Assembly (NCBI RefSeq): GCF_002909445.1
Contig: NZ_PPXC01000009.1
Location: forward strand, 62,001-126,000
Source of the DNA: Arthrobacter glacialis
GTDB taxonomy: Bacteria > Actinomycetota > Actinomycetes > Actinomycetales > Micrococcaceae
Reading direction: 5' to 3'
DNA length: 64,000 bases
In this document: in pieces, positions 52,958-62,576 of the stretch
Layout: each line of letters begins with the position of its first letter
Position numbering within the stretch: position 1 is the first letter of the stretch
Program-made: the position numbers and the translations under genes
The notes under the pieces: generated by a model
Told to the model about the DNA's origin: nothing
The model's database searches: none
The model's input: only the letters and a program-made list of their open reading frames with translations

Positions 52958-54358
52958 TTGCCAAAGATCTCGCCCAAGACGGCCACACAGAGAGTTGCAG
53001 CCGCGCAGACTGTCACCGTGCGGCCCGGCCAAGTGCGGCCCGGCCAAGTGCGGCCCGGCCAAGTGCGGCCTGGCGGACCCCTGATTGGGGCCCGCACCTG
53101 GCTGACCTTGATTATTGTGGGCTTCGCCGGGCAGCTCGCGTGGACCGTGGAAAACATGTATCTCAACGTGTTTGTCTACAACACCATCAGCACCAACCCT
53201 GCTGTTTTGGCCTTGCTGGTTTCATCCAGCGCAGTGGTCGCGACTGTGGCAACGTTTTTGGTGGGGGCCGCATCGGATAGGGCAGGCCGCCGTCGGGCGT
53301 TCATCGCCGGGGGCTACATTCTTTGGGGCCTGAGCACAGCCGCTTTCGGCTTTGTCCAGACCAGCGCAGCGGCCGCCTTTCTGCCCGGCGCCAACGCCGT
53401 GGTGCTGGCCATCATCGCCATCGTGCTTCTCGACGCGGTGATGTCTTTCTTTGGCTCGGGCGCCAACGATGCCGCTTTCAACGCCTGGGTCACGGAGTCC
53501 ACCGCCCCCGCCAATAGAGGCAAAGTGGAAGGCGTCTTGTCCATCCTGCCGCTGCTGTCCATGCTGGTCATTTTTGGTCTGCTGGACGGGCTGACGCAGG
53601 ATGGGCACTGGAAACTATTCTTTGGCATCATCGGAGCCGTGACGGCGCTGATTGGTGTATTCGCGTGGTTCATGCTCCGCGATTCGTCCACCTTGGTGGT
53701 CAGTGGCGACAGCTACTTGCGCTCGGTCATCCACGGCCTGCGCCCCTCGGTGATGCGCACCAACCCTCGTCTCTACTGGGCACTTGCCGCCTGGCTCGTG
53801 GTGGGCACGTGCACCCAAGTGTTTCTTCCCTACCTGATCATTTATATCCAGCGGTATCTGCGGATCGACGGTTATGCCATCATTCTGGCCGTCGTCCTCG
53901 TTTCAGCGGCGGTCCTGAGCATCCTCGGCGGACGCCTGATCGACAAGGTGGGCAAGCTTGTCTCGGTCCTGCCCGCAACTGCGATCCTGGTGGCCGGACT
54001 CGTGGGCATGTTCTTTGCCCGCGGCATGGGCCCGGTCATGGTGGCCGGAACCGTCATGTTGGCCGGATTTATGCTGACGACGGCGGCCATCTCCGGTTTG
54101 GTGCGCGACTACACGCCGCCGGAGCGGGTGGGTAACGTCCAGGGCTTGCGCATGATCTTTGCCGTCATGGTGCCGATGGTGCTGGGCCCCTTTGCGGGTG
54201 CCGCAGTCATCGCCGGCGCCGCCGAAACGTATGTCGACCTTGGCGTGGTGAAATCGGTTCCCACGCCGTGGATCTTCCTCGCCGCAGCGGTCATCGCCGT
54301 GTTCACTGTCTTTCCCGTGCTGCGTCTGCGCCGCGCAACCGCGGTGGCTGAGGCATGA
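52958..54358 (+). CDS. MFS transporter, SLC45-like, with N-terminal RPGQV repeat
   Basis: 466 aa from a TTG start with AAGGGGA 6 nt upstream. A cytoplasmic N-terminus contains a 5-residue tandem repeat (RPGQV three times, then RPGG). Twelve helices follow: TWLTLIIVGFAGQLAWTVEN is the opening helix of the GPH/SLC45-like MFS class, and GAASDRAGRRRAFIAGG is the A-motif-type loop. It overlaps the GH2 gene by 4 bp, so it probably imports the substrate of that enzyme. Confidence 0.88.
   Translation: MPKISPKTATQRVAAAQTVTVRPGQVRPGQVRPGQVRPGGPLIGARTWLTLIIVGFAGQLAWTVENMYLNVFVYNTISTNPAVLALLVSSSAVVATVATFLVGAASDRAGRRRAFIAGGYILWGLSTAAFGFVQTSAAAAFLPGANAVVLAIIAIVLLDAVMSFFGSGANDAAFNAWVTESTAPANRGKVEGVLSILPLLSMLVIFGLLDGLTQDGHWKLFFGIIGAVTALIGVFAWFMLRDSSTLVVSGDSYLRSVIHGLRPSVMRTNPRLYWALAAWLVVGTCTQVFLPYLIIYIQRYLRIDGYAIILAVVLVSAAVLSILGGRLIDKVGKLVSVLPATAILVAGLVGMFFARGMGPVMVAGTVMLAGFMLTTAAISGLVRDYTPPERVGNVQGLRMIFAVMVPMVLGPFAGAAVIAGAAETYVDLGVVKSVPTPWIFLAAAVIAVFTVFPVLRLRRATAVAEA
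53018..53077 (+). repeat. 15-bp in-frame tandem repeat, about four units
   Basis: GTGCGGCCCGGCCAA occurs three times exactly and a fourth time with three changes, within the MFS coding frame. Unit gain or loss would change the N-terminal linker by five residues without a frameshift. Confidence 0.93.
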
Positions 54359-56229
54359 GCGGGGGCCTGAGCTCGGCGCGTCCGGATCGCTTTACACCGT
54401 GGGGAGAAACCCTGGACCCGAACGCGGTCCTGCAGGAATACCCGCGACCACAGCTGGTGCGCTCGAGCTATCTCAACCTCAACGGGCTGTGGCAGTATGC
54501 CATCTCCACGCCAGGAGCTTCTCCCCATGAGGAGGTAGCCCGCGTGAATGCCGGAGCCGGGGAAGGCGCGGACGGCCAGATTCTGGTGCCCTTTTCCCCG
54601 GAAACCCCGCTGTCCGGTGTGAGCCGCCAACTGCAGCCGGGGGAGAATTTGAAGTATTGGCGGAGCTTCACCCTTCCCGCCGAATTCGTGCAAGATCGTG
54701 TGCTGCTGCACTTTGGGGCCGTTGACCAGCGCTGCAGCGTGAGAATTAATGGTGAGGACGTGGGGGGACACCACGGTGGGTTCCTGCCTTTCACCTTGGA
54801 CATCACCGCAGCGCTGCAGCACGGCGCCCAGGGTTCGGCGGGCCCGCACACCCTGTCCGTCGACGTTCAGGACGACAGCGACACCTCCCATCATTCCCGT
54901 GGCAAGCAAAAGCTCAAGCGGGGCGGGATCTGGTACACAGCCCAGTCAGGCATCTGGCAAACGGTGTGGCTGGAATCGGTCCCCGAAACCCATGTTGAAA
55001 AGCTGACGCTGGTCCCGGACCTTGCCGGGTCCGCCGTCGAAGTGACCGTGGCGGGGGCCGCCGGGACCGCAACCGTGGTGATTGCGGACGACGCCGGTGA
55101 GCTCACCAGAGTCTCGGTGGAAGCGAATGTGCCCACACGAATTCACTTGGAACGGGCCCATCGGTGGTCTCCGGAGGATCCTTTTCTCTATGACGTTCAG
55201 GTGTCTTTGGGTGATGACCATGTCAGTAGCTATTTTGGTCTGCGCTCCTTTGGCGTGGGCCCTGACGCCAAAGGCCACCTGCGGCTATTGCTCAACGGTG
55301 AACCATACTTTCATGCCGGGCTGTTGGATCAGGGCTACTGGTCTGACGGTTTCCTGACGCCGCCCTCCGATGAGGCAATGATTTATGACATCGCCACAGC
55401 CAAACGGCTGGGTTTCACCATGCTGCGCAAGCACATCAAGATTGAGCCGCTGCGCTGGTACCACCACTGTGACCGGCTGGGGATGCTGGTGTGGCAGGAC
55501 ATGGTTAACGGCGGCACCAACTACAAGGTGCCCATCATTACGGCACCTGTGGTGCTGCCCCTGCGGCTCAAGGACAACAAGTACGCCCGTTTTGGCCGGA
55601 CATCGGTCCAGGGCCGGGCTGATTTCATGACAGAACTACAACAAACAGTTGAACTGCTGCGCAATGTGGCCTCGCTGGCCGTGTGGGTTCCCTTTAACGA
55701 GGGGTGGGGGCAGTTCGATGCGCTCGCAGCCACGGCTGAACTGCGCCGCCTGGATCCCAGTCGCACCATTGACCACGCCAGCGGATGGCATGACCAAGGC
55801 GGTGGGGATCTTAAGAGCCTGCATATTTATTTCACGCCTTTCAAGCTGCGCGCACGCTGGAAAAAGGATCCCCGGGCGGTGGTGCTCTCGGAGTATGGCG
55901 GGTACAGCCTGAGGATTGCCGGGCACGATTTCAGTGCCCGCGAATTTGGTTACCGGCGCTACCGCAGCGTTGCCGATCTTGGAAAAGCGTTCACCCGGCT
56001 CCATGAACGGGAGATTGTGCCAGCCATCGCGGACGGGCTTGCCGCCGTCGTCTATACCCAATTGACCGATGTGGAGGATGAGCTCAACGGCTTGCTCAGC
56101 TACGACAGGCGGGTGGCCAAGTTGCCCGACGCGGTCGTTCAGGCTGTGACGGCGCAATTGACCCTGAATCCCCACGCACATCAACCACTCTCACAGGCAC
56201 CACTCTCACAAAGGCGAGGAACGTCATGA
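54355..56229 (+). CDS. Glycoside hydrolase family 2 protein (beta-galactosidase/mannosidase-like)
   Basis: 624 aa. Jelly-roll sugar-binding domain (RSSYLNLNGLWQYAIST, SFTLPAEFVQDRVLLHFGAV, VRINGEDVGGHHGGFLPFTL), an Ig-like domain, then a TIM barrel with the acid/base site in VWVPFNEGWGQFDAL. A second acidic site appears in VVLSEYGGYSLRI (probable nucleophile Glu). The lack of a signal peptide indicates a cytoplasmic enzyme acting on sugars imported by the overlapping MFS transporter. Substrate (galactoside, mannoside or glucuronide) is unassigned. Confidence 0.92.
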   Translation: MSGGLSSARPDRFTPWGETLDPNAVLQEYPRPQLVRSSYLNLNGLWQYAISTPGASPHEEVARVNAGAGEGADGQILVPFSPETPLSGVSRQLQPGENLKYWRSFTLPAEFVQDRVLLHFGAVDQRCSVRINGEDVGGHHGGFLPFTLDITAALQHGAQGSAGPHTLSVDVQDDSDTSHHSRGKQKLKRGGIWYTAQSGIWQTVWLESVPETHVEKLTLVPDLAGSAVEVTVAGAAGTATVVIADDAGELTRVSVEANVPTRIHLERAHRWSPEDPFLYDVQVSLGDDHVSSYFGLRSFGVGPDAKGHLRLLLNGEPYFHAGLLDQGYWSDGFLTPPSDEAMIYDIATAKRLGFTMLRKHIKIEPLRWYHHCDRLGMLVWQDMVNGGTNYKVPIITAPVVLPLRLKDNKYARFGRTSVQGRADFMTELQQTVELLRNVASLAVWVPFNEGWGQFDALAATAELRRLDPSRTIDHASGWHDQGGGDLKSLHIYFTPFKLRARWKKDPRAVVLSEYGGYSLRIAGHDFSAREFGYRRYRSVADLGKAFTRLHEREIVPAIADGLAAVVYTQLTDVEDELNGLLSYDRRVAKLPDAVVQAVTAQLTLNPHAHQPLSQAPLSQRRGTS

Positions 56230-57245
56230 CAGCGGGCATGCTCAACGAAACCGAAATTACCTCGCGGGTCGCCCTGACCCTACCCAATGGCAAGCTCAAT
56301 CCGGCAGCCGTGGGTTGGACCCGCACGCCGCTGCATGACACCTCCGGGATTGGCCGCGGGCTGCAACGGTGGGGGCGGAATAAACGCTGGGAATACTGGG
56401 CCATCACCTCGCCAACGCACATCATTGCCCTGACGGTGTCCTCGCTGGACTATGCCGCCGTGCATGAACTGTGGGTGCTGGACCGTGCCACCGGGGAATC
56501 CGTTGGCGCGAACGTGACGGGTATTCTCGGCGGCAGCGCCACCTTGCCTCCCTCGTTGGGGGATGGCTCCGCGCGGGCCAAGACCGGGAAGCTGACGATC
56601 GACATTGCCGAGGTTCCCGGCGGGACACGCCTGCGCGCCTCGACGGCCCGAGTCCGCTTGGACATCATGGCGGCCAAGCCCGAAGGGCACGAATCACTGG
56701 GCGTTGTGGTGCCCTGGAACGATCGCCAATTCCAATACACCGTCAAGGATGTGGCCCGGCCTGCCAGCGGCACCGTCTCCGTGGACGGGCGCAGCCACCA
56801 CCTTGCGGCCGGCGACTCATGGGCTGTGCTGGATCACGGCCGCGGCCGCTGGCCCTACTCGATGCACTGGAATTGGGGAGCTGGCTCGGGGACCACGGAC
56901 GGGCGAACCATTGGCCTTCAGTTGGGCTCCAAGTGGACCGACGGCACCGGGGCAACCGAGAACGCGCTGCTGGTTGACGGACGCCTGCACAAGATCAGTG
57001 AGAGTTTGGTGTGGGACTACAGCACCACCGATTGGCTGGCGCCGTGGCACATTCACGGCGCCAGTGCGGATCTGGTCTTCACCCCGTTCTACGACAAGGT
57101 TTCCGCGATCAACCTTGGCGTGCTGAGCAACAACACCCACCAGTGCTTTGGCCATTACGACGGCGACATCGCCGACAGCGACGGGAACCGCATCAAGGTG
57201 GCTGGCATCCTGGGCTGGGCGGAGGACGTTCACAACCGCTGGTGA
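56226..57245 (+). CDS. DUF2804 domain-containing protein
   Basis: 339 aa, starting on an ATGA overlap with the GH2 gene. Conserved elements: NKRWEYWAITSPTHIIALTV, RSHHLAAGDSWAVLDHGRGR, YSMHWNWGAGSG and WDYSTTDWLAPWHIHGASAD, followed by FTPFYDKVSAINLGVL and HQCFGHYDGDIADSDGNRIK. These match DUF2804, a lipocalin-like beta-barrel family of unknown role. Its tight linkage suggests a role in the same glycan pathway. A 70-bp repeat follows 39 bp after the stop. Confidence 0.87.
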   Translation: MTAGMLNETEITSRVALTLPNGKLNPAAVGWTRTPLHDTSGIGRGLQRWGRNKRWEYWAITSPTHIIALTVSSLDYAAVHELWVLDRATGESVGANVTGILGGSATLPPSLGDGSARAKTGKLTIDIAEVPGGTRLRASTARVRLDIMAAKPEGHESLGVVVPWNDRQFQYTVKDVARPASGTVSVDGRSHHLAAGDSWAVLDHGRGRWPYSMHWNWGAGSGTTDGRTIGLQLGSKWTDGTGATENALLVDGRLHKISESLVWDYSTTDWLAPWHIHGASADLVFTPFYDKVSAINLGVLSNNTHQCFGHYDGDIADSDGNRIKVAGILGWAEDVHNRW

Positions 57246-57284
57246 CGCACCTCCGCTTCCAAATCCACATCCCTTCAAATTTCC

Positions 57285-57354
57285 AACTAACCCGCAGAAA
57301 ACGCCGAAAAACACATCAAAATCGTGAATTTTCGGCGTTTTCTGCGGGTTAGTT
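57285..57354. repeat. 70-bp palindromic repeat (family A), copy 5
   Basis: Arms AACTAACCCGCAGAAAACGC and GCGTTTTCTGCGGGTTAGTT. The outer AACTAACC/GGTTAGTT pair replaces AACTGACC/GGTCAGTT of the other copies on both sides, a compensated change. It lies between the convergent DUF2804 and APC permease stops. Confidence 0.93.
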
Positions 57355-57368
57355 CAAGTGGGTGGGGA

Positions 57369-59378
57369 TTAGCCCACGTGCACCCAGGGCCGCTGGGTCA
57401 GGTCCGGCTCGGCTTCACGCAGCACTTCGCGGGTGACGGGCGCAATTTCACCCTCGCCAATAAACAGGAACTTCAGCAGATTGGTGATGGGGTTGCCCTC
57501 GGTCCAGCGGAAGTAAATGTGCGGGATCAGCCCGGTGGCGTCACGGATGTGCAGCAGCACCGCGGCAATGGTGTTGGGCACGTTGGAGGAGTGGACCTGC
57601 AGGATTTTGAAGCCGTGCCGGGTAATGCCATGAACCTCAAGGGCCGTTTCAAAGTCTGAGGAGTCATCCACAATCACCTCCATGAACAGCACCTCCCGTG
57701 GATCCCCAATTTCGTTGACCTGCGCGGCATGTGAGAGTTTGCGGCGGTACGCAGCGGCGTTGCGGGTCTTGGGGTCATGGGAAATGATCCGGATGGTGCC
57801 TTCATCCACTGCGGCCACAAAGTTCATGGCCGCCTCATCCATGCGAATGTAGGTGGCACGCAATTCAAAGGCACGGCGCATGCGCGAAAGCAGGCTCACC
57901 ACAACAATGCCCAGGATGAAGAACGCTGCGATCTTCAGGCCGTCGGGGCGCTCAATGGAATTTGCCACCGTGGTGTAGACAAACGCCAGCGAGACGGCGC
58001 CAAAACCGATCACTTTCCCCTTCTCGCCCTTGCGCTTGGCGGACAGGGTGACGGCAATGGCCGCCGAGGTGATGAGCACCAGAACACCCGTGGCGTAGGC
58101 ACCTCCCTGGGCATCGACGTCGGCCTTGAAAAGAATGGTGATCACCACGGCGATGACGGTGAACACCAGCACCAGGGGGCGGACAGCGGAAGCCCATTCC
58201 GGGGCCATGCCAAAACGCGGCAGGTAGCGCGGCACCAGGTTCAGCAGTCCGGCCATGGCGCTGGCCCCGGCGAACCACAGGATGGCGATGGTGCTGATGT
58301 CATAGACGGTGCCGAAGCCTTCGCCGAGGAGTTCGTGGGCCAGGAACGCCAGGGCGCGCCCGTTGGCTTCACCGCCGGGCTGGAATTCGGCTGCCGGAAT
58401 CAGGATGGTGGTGGCCAGTGAGGAGGTGATCAGGAAGGTGCTCATGATCAGCGCCGCCGTGGTGAGCAGCTTGTGGGCTCCCTTGATGCGGCCCTCCGGA
58501 CTCTCGTCAGTGTCGCTGTAGCGGCCCTTGATTTGTGGCATGACGGCAACGCCTGTTTCAAAGCCTGACAGGCCCAGGGCAAGGCGCGGGAAAACCAGCA
58601 GGGCCACGGCGATGACCATGAACGGGCTGCCGTGCTGGGTGGTCAGGGCGCCCCACCAGTCGGCCGTGAGCAGCGGGCTTTGGGTGACCTTGGCCAGGGC
58701 CACCGAGATGACCACAAGATTCAGCGTGAGGAACACTGCCACGAGCACCACGGCGATGCTCATGGCCTCCTTGAACCCGCGCAGGAACACGGCTGCGAGT
58801 CCGGCAATCAAAAACAGGGTGATGCCCACGTTGTGCCCCTGCAGGAAGTCGGGGGCGAAGGGGTTTTCAATGACGTGGGCTGTGGCGTCGGCGGCGGAAA
58901 GGGTAATGGTGATCATGAAATCCGTGGCGGCAAAGCCCAGTAGCGCCAGCACAAACAGCTTGCCCCACCAGCGCGGGAGCAGTCGCTCAAGCATGGCGAT
59001 GGAGCCTGCGCCGTGCGGGCTTTCCCGGGCAACCCGCTTATAGACGGGCAGCGCGCCCAGCAGGGTAACCAGCACCAGCACAATCGTGGCCAGCGGTGCC
59101 AGCACGCCAGCAGCCAGTGCTGCAATGGCCGGCTGATAGCCGAGGGTGGAGAAGTAGTCCAGACCCGTCAGGCACATGACCTGCCACCACGAATGCCGCT
59201 TGTGGTCGGCGGCCGGGCGCCCGTGGGGCCCTTGGCGTTTGCCGGAGCTTTCGGGCATGCCCTCGAGCAGCCACTGGCGCATGGCAGCCTTGCCCCGGGG
59301 CTTCCTGTTGTCCCCGGGTTCAGCAGGAGCTTTTGCAAGCGATGTCACGCGTGGGCCTTTCGTTGAGGCGCCTTTCAT
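57369..59378 (-). CDS. APC-family amino-acid permease with C-terminal cytoplasmic domain
   Basis: 669 aa. Hydrophilic N-terminus ([20 protein letters not shown]), about 12 helices (for example [20 protein letters not shown]) and a C-terminal domain of about 170 residues ([40 protein letters not shown]). This layout fits the large APC permeases of Actinobacteria. Substrate is unknown. It is divergent from the ureohydrolase operon. Confidence 0.85.
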   Translation of the reverse strand: MKGASTKGPRVTSLAKAPAEPGDNRKPRGKAAMRQWLLEGMPESSGKRQGPHGRPAADHKRHSWWQVMCLTGLDYFSTLGYQPAIAALAAGVLAPLATIVLVLVTLLGALPVYKRVARESPHGAGSIAMLERLLPRWWGKLFVLALLGFAATDFMITITLSAADATAHVIENPFAPDFLQGHNVGITLFLIAGLAAVFLRGFKEAMSIAVVLVAVFLTLNLVVISVALAKVTQSPLLTADWWGALTTQHGSPFMVIAVALLVFPRLALGLSGFETGVAVMPQIKGRYSDTDESPEGRIKGAHKLLTTAALIMSTFLITSSLATTILIPAAEFQPGGEANGRALAFLAHELLGEGFGTVYDISTIAILWFAGASAMAGLLNLVPRYLPRFGMAPEWASAVRPLVLVFTVIAVVITILFKADVDAQGGAYATGVLVLITSAAIAVTLSAKRKGEKGKVIGFGAVSLAFVYTTVANSIERPDGLKIAAFFILGIVVVSLLSRMRRAFELRATYIRMDEAAMNFVAAVDEGTIRIISHDPKTRNAAAYRRKLSHAAQVNEIGDPREVLFMEVIVDDSSDFETALEVHGITRHGFKILQVHSSNVPNTIAAVLLHIRDATGLIPHIYFRWTEGNPITNLLKFLFIGEGEIAPVTREVLREAEPDLTQRPWVHVG

Positions 59379-59503
59379 TGGCAGCTTATAGAGAGTAGCC
59401 CCGGGCCGGGAGCAAAGGGCCCGGTCTTGACGAAATCTATACGCGAACGGGTGACATTGGGACGTGCGTCACGCCCAAGGCGGGAAAAATGTATCCCAGA
59501 GAA

Positions 59504-59524
59504 AACATTTGGTTCCCATTAGGC
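59504..59524. promoter_or_regulatory. Shared candidate operator, site 2
   Basis: AACATTTG-N6-ATTAGGC, about 100 bp upstream of the ureohydrolase start and in the divergent APC-permease/ureohydrolase promoter region. The same blocks and spacing appear at 52205-52225. Confidence 0.6.
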
Positions 59525-59626
59525 AACATCAGTTGTACTATGGTGAACAACTGCTTGGATGTGACCCACGTCTACTCCGCGCATAAAACGTGAATGACAC
59601 CAGTGAAGAATGAATTGAGGATGTCC

Positions 59627-60763
59627 ATGAAAGAGCTCCGTACTGAGGCCAACGGCAACTTAGGCCCCATCGACTCCTCCCGGATTCCGCGCTACGCAGG
59701 CGCCGCAACGTACGCACGCCTCCCGCGCCTTGATCAGGTCTCCAAGGCCGATGTGGCCGTCGTCGGAGTTCCCTTCGACAGCGGCGTTTCCTACCGTCCG
59801 GGTGCCCGCTTCGGCGCCAACCATGTGCGTGAGGCATCGCGTCTGCTGCGTCCCTACAACCCGGCCTGGGACGTTTCCCCGTTTGAAAACTGCCAGGTGG
59901 CCGACGCCGGCGACATGGCCGTGAATCCCTTCAATATCAATGAGGCTATTGAGACCATCCAGCAAAATGCGCTGGATCTGACGGCCGACGGCGCCAAGCT
60001 GCTGACCATCGGTGGCGACCACACCATTGCCTTGCCGCTGCTGCGTGCCGCCGCAGAGCGCGCCGGCGAGCCCGTTGCCATGCTGCACTTTGACGCGCAC
60101 CTGGACACCTGGGATACATATTTTGGTGCCGAATACACGCACGGCACCCCCTTCCGCCGCGCTGTGGAGGAAGGCATCCTGGACACCGAGGCCATCTCCC
60201 ACGTGGGAACCCGCGGCCCGCTGTACGGCAAGAAGGACCTGGACGACGACCACCGCTTCGGCTTTGGCATTGTCACGGCCGCCGACGTCTACTACCAGGG
60301 CGTGCTGGAAACCGTGGCGAAGATCCGCGACAGGATCGGCAACCGCCCGCTGTACATCTCCGTTGACATTGACGTGCTGGACCCGGCGCATGCCCCCGGC
60401 ACCGGCACCCCCGAGGCTGGCGGCCTCACCAGCCGCGAACTCATCGAGATTATTCGCGGCTTCCGCGGCATGAACCTGGTGGGTGCTGACATTGTGGAGG
60501 TGGCCCCGGCCTACGACCACGCCGAAATCACGGGCATCGCGGCAAGTCACGTGGGCTACGAACTGGTGACCCTGATGGCGGACAACTTTGTTCCGGGGGA
60601 CCGCTTCGGCGCCCCGAACGGCTACGCTGCCCAGGCCCTTGATGCTGAAGGACGACGCCGGCCGGCCGGCTTTGCCCCTCCCCAGACGCTCCCCAACCTC
60701 GCAGGCTCGGCCGGGGACCCCTCGCATCTGGGGGCCCAGCTCACCGAGGGTGGAAACAAGTGA
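59627..60763 (+). CDS. Ureohydrolase (agmatinase or guanidinobutyrase)
   Basis: 378 aa from ATG at 59627 with GAGG 6 nt upstream. Metal-site motifs of the arginase superfamily are intact: [25 protein letters not shown] and [37 protein letters not shown] is typical of agmatinase-like branch enzymes. It hydrolyses a guanidino compound to urea and an amine; agmatine and 4-guanidinobutyrate are both plausible. The C-terminal tail of about 50 residues ([19 protein letters not shown]) is an extension. It overlaps the TPP-enzyme gene by 4 bp. Confidence 0.9.
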   Translation: MKELRTEANGNLGPIDSSRIPRYAGAATYARLPRLDQVSKADVAVVGVPFDSGVSYRPGARFGANHVREASRLLRPYNPAWDVSPFENCQVADAGDMAVNPFNINEAIETIQQNALDLTADGAKLLTIGGDHTIALPLLRAAAERAGEPVAMLHFDAHLDTWDTYFGAEYTHGTPFRRAVEEGILDTEAISHVGTRGPLYGKKDLDDDHRFGFGIVTAADVYYQGVLETVAKIRDRIGNRPLYISVDIDVLDPAHAPGTGTPEAGGLTSRELIEIIRGFRGMNLVGADIVEVAPAYDHAEITGIAASHVGYELVTLMADNFVPGDRFGAPNGYAAQALDAEGRRRPAGFAPPQTLPNLAGSAGDPSHLGAQLTEGGNK

Positions 60764-62454
60764 CCGCCCCGGTTAGCGAGACCTCCGTGGTTGAGCCGGC
60801 TGAGGTTCAGCGCAATGGTGGTGACCTGGTGGTGGAAACCCTGGCCGCCTTGGGCGCCAAGACTGTTTTTGGCATACCCGGCCAGCATGCCCTGGGCTTG
60901 TTTGACGCCTTGAGCCGTTCCCCGCTGCACTTTATTTCCTCCCGGGTGGAGAACAACTCGGCGTTCTCCGCCGACGGCTACTCCCGTGCCACCGGCGAAG
61001 TGGGCGTGCTGTTCCTCTCCACCGGCCCCGGTGCTTTGACAGCCCTGGCCGGCTTGCAGGAGGCCTACGCAACCGGCGTGCCCATGATTGTTGTGGCCAG
61101 CCAGATCCCGCTGGAGGGCCTGGGCGCCCGCCGCAAGGGCATGCTGCACCAGCTGGATGACCAGAAGGCATCGGCCGCCAACGTGACCAAAAGCCAGCGC
61201 CTCATCCAGCACGCGTCTGGCATTCCCTCAGCCATCCAGGACGCATGGACGGAAGCCGTTTCCTCCCCGCAGGGTCCTGTCTGGCTTGAAGTGCCGCAAA
61301 ACGTGCTGCTGGATCCCATCTTTGTGCCCGCCGTCGAAGATGCCCTTGCTGAGCCTTTCGACAACCCGCCCCGCGTTGAGCTGGTCCGCGAAGCTGTGAA
61401 GTGGCTTTCCGCTGCCAAGCGACCTGCCATTGTGGCTGGCGGCGGTGTGCGGCGCGGCCGCGCCCACGCCCCGCTGTTGTCGCTGGCCGAGAAGCTCAAC
61501 GCCCCCGTCGTCTGCACGCCCGGCGGCAACGGCGCGTTCCCGTGGAACCACGAACTCTCCCTCCAGTCATGGGTGGAGGACAGGTATGTCACCGAGGTTC
61601 TCGAGGACGCCGACGTGCTGGTGGTCATTGGTTCCTCCCTGGGTGAGGTCTCCAGCAACTACTTCACCATGGAGCCGCGCGGGCGCATCATCCAGATCGA
61701 TGCCGAACCCCGGGTGCTCGAATCCAACCGCCCTGCGCTGGGCATCAGGGCCGACGCCGGCCAGGCCCTGCGAATGCTCGATGCCGCGTTGACCGAACCC
61801 CCTGCTGAAAATGCGGACTGGCACGGCGCCACGCCGCAGGCCGTTGTGGCGGACACGCTGGCGAAGGTGCAGGCCCGCCTCGACGGACAGGACCTGGGCT
61901 TGGAGCGCAAGTTCATGGCCGACATTCGTGCGGCAGTCCCGGCCGACATGCAAACGTTCTGGGACATGACCATCTCCGCCTACTGGGGCTGGAGCTGCTG
62001 GGATGCCAAAGACGGGGAATTCCACTCCGCCCAGGGCGCCGGCGGATTGGGCTACGGCTTCCCGGCAGCCATCGGCGGGGCGCTTGGCCTGCAAAGCCAA
62101 GGCAAACCGTCCCGTGTGCTGGCAGTTGCCGGCGACGGTTCATCCATGTACTCCATCTCGGAGCTGGCCACCGCCAAGCAGCACAATGCCCCCGTCACCT
62201 GGCTCATTGTGGACGACGGCGGCTACGGCATCCTGCGCGAATACATGATCGACACCTTTGGCAAGGCCACGCACACCGAGTTGGCGCGGCCCGACTTTGT
62301 GAAACTGGCGGAGGCCTTTGGTGTGCCGGCCCAGCGAGTGAAGGCCGAGGATGTGGGGGAGGCGCTCCAGGCGGGCTTCGCTGCAGACGGTCCCAACGTC
62401 GTCGTGGTTGACGTGCTGTTGAAGATGTTTGGCCCCACCCACCTGGACCTCTAA
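60760..62454 (+). CDS. Thiamine-pyrophosphate-dependent enzyme (acetolactate-synthase-like)
   Basis: 564 aa from a GTG overlapping the ureohydrolase stop. N-terminal PYR domain with the catalytic Glu in [20 protein letters not shown], a central Rossmann domain, and the TPP motif ([16 protein letters not shown]). The family includes acetolactate synthase, benzoylformate decarboxylase and 2-oxoacid decarboxylases. Coupling to a ureohydrolase is unusual and may mean it decarboxylates the keto acid made after transamination of the guanidino or amino product. That role is inference. Confidence 0.88.
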   Translation: MTAPVSETSVVEPAEVQRNGGDLVVETLAALGAKTVFGIPGQHALGLFDALSRSPLHFISSRVENNSAFSADGYSRATGEVGVLFLSTGPGALTALAGLQEAYATGVPMIVVASQIPLEGLGARRKGMLHQLDDQKASAANVTKSQRLIQHASGIPSAIQDAWTEAVSSPQGPVWLEVPQNVLLDPIFVPAVEDALAEPFDNPPRVELVREAVKWLSAAKRPAIVAGGGVRRGRAHAPLLSLAEKLNAPVVCTPGGNGAFPWNHELSLQSWVEDRYVTEVLEDADVLVVIGSSLGEVSSNYFTMEPRGRIIQIDAEPRVLESNRPALGIRADAGQALRMLDAALTEPPAENADWHGATPQAVVADTLAKVQARLDGQDLGLERKFMADIRAAVPADMQTFWDMTISAYWGWSCWDAKDGEFHSAQGAGGLGYGFPAAIGGALGLQSQGKPSRVLAVAGDGSSMYSISELATAKQHNAPVTWLIVDDGGYGILREYMIDTFGKATHTELARPDFVKLAEAFGVPAQRVKAEDVGEALQAGFAADGPNVVVVDVLLKMFGPTHLDL

Positions 62455-62474
62455 CCTCTAACCTCCCCCCTTTT

Positions 62475-62543
62475 GCCTCGTGAGCGGGCAGTAGTTGTTG
62501 ATGTTTTACAAAAACATCAACAACTACTGCCCGTTCGGCAGGC
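62475..62543. repeat. Long inverted repeat (family B), copy 2
   Basis: Arms of about 33 bp around an ACA loop; the inner 21 bp (GGGCAGTAGTTGTTGATGTT plus T) are perfect and the outer ends partly diverged. The right arm TGCCCGTTCGGCAGG equals copy 1 at 29076-29142. Confidence 0.92.
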
Positions 62544-62576
62544 GGGACCGGGCGGGTGCCGCAATAGACTGAGGCC

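Noticed and set aside
28239-57354. Possibility that the 70-bp repeats are a CRISPR array
   Set aside because: Copies are dispersed over 29 kb between unrelated genes, are palindromic along their whole length and have no regular spacers or cas genes.
59660-60727. 355-codon open frame antisense to the ureohydrolase gene
   Set aside because: The sense frame carries intact arginase-superfamily motifs, so this is an antisense shadow.
62446-62468. Short CTAACCT tandem repeat after the TPP-enzyme gene
   Set aside because: About two and a half units at the end of a gene, likely chance or slippage; no further significance seen.
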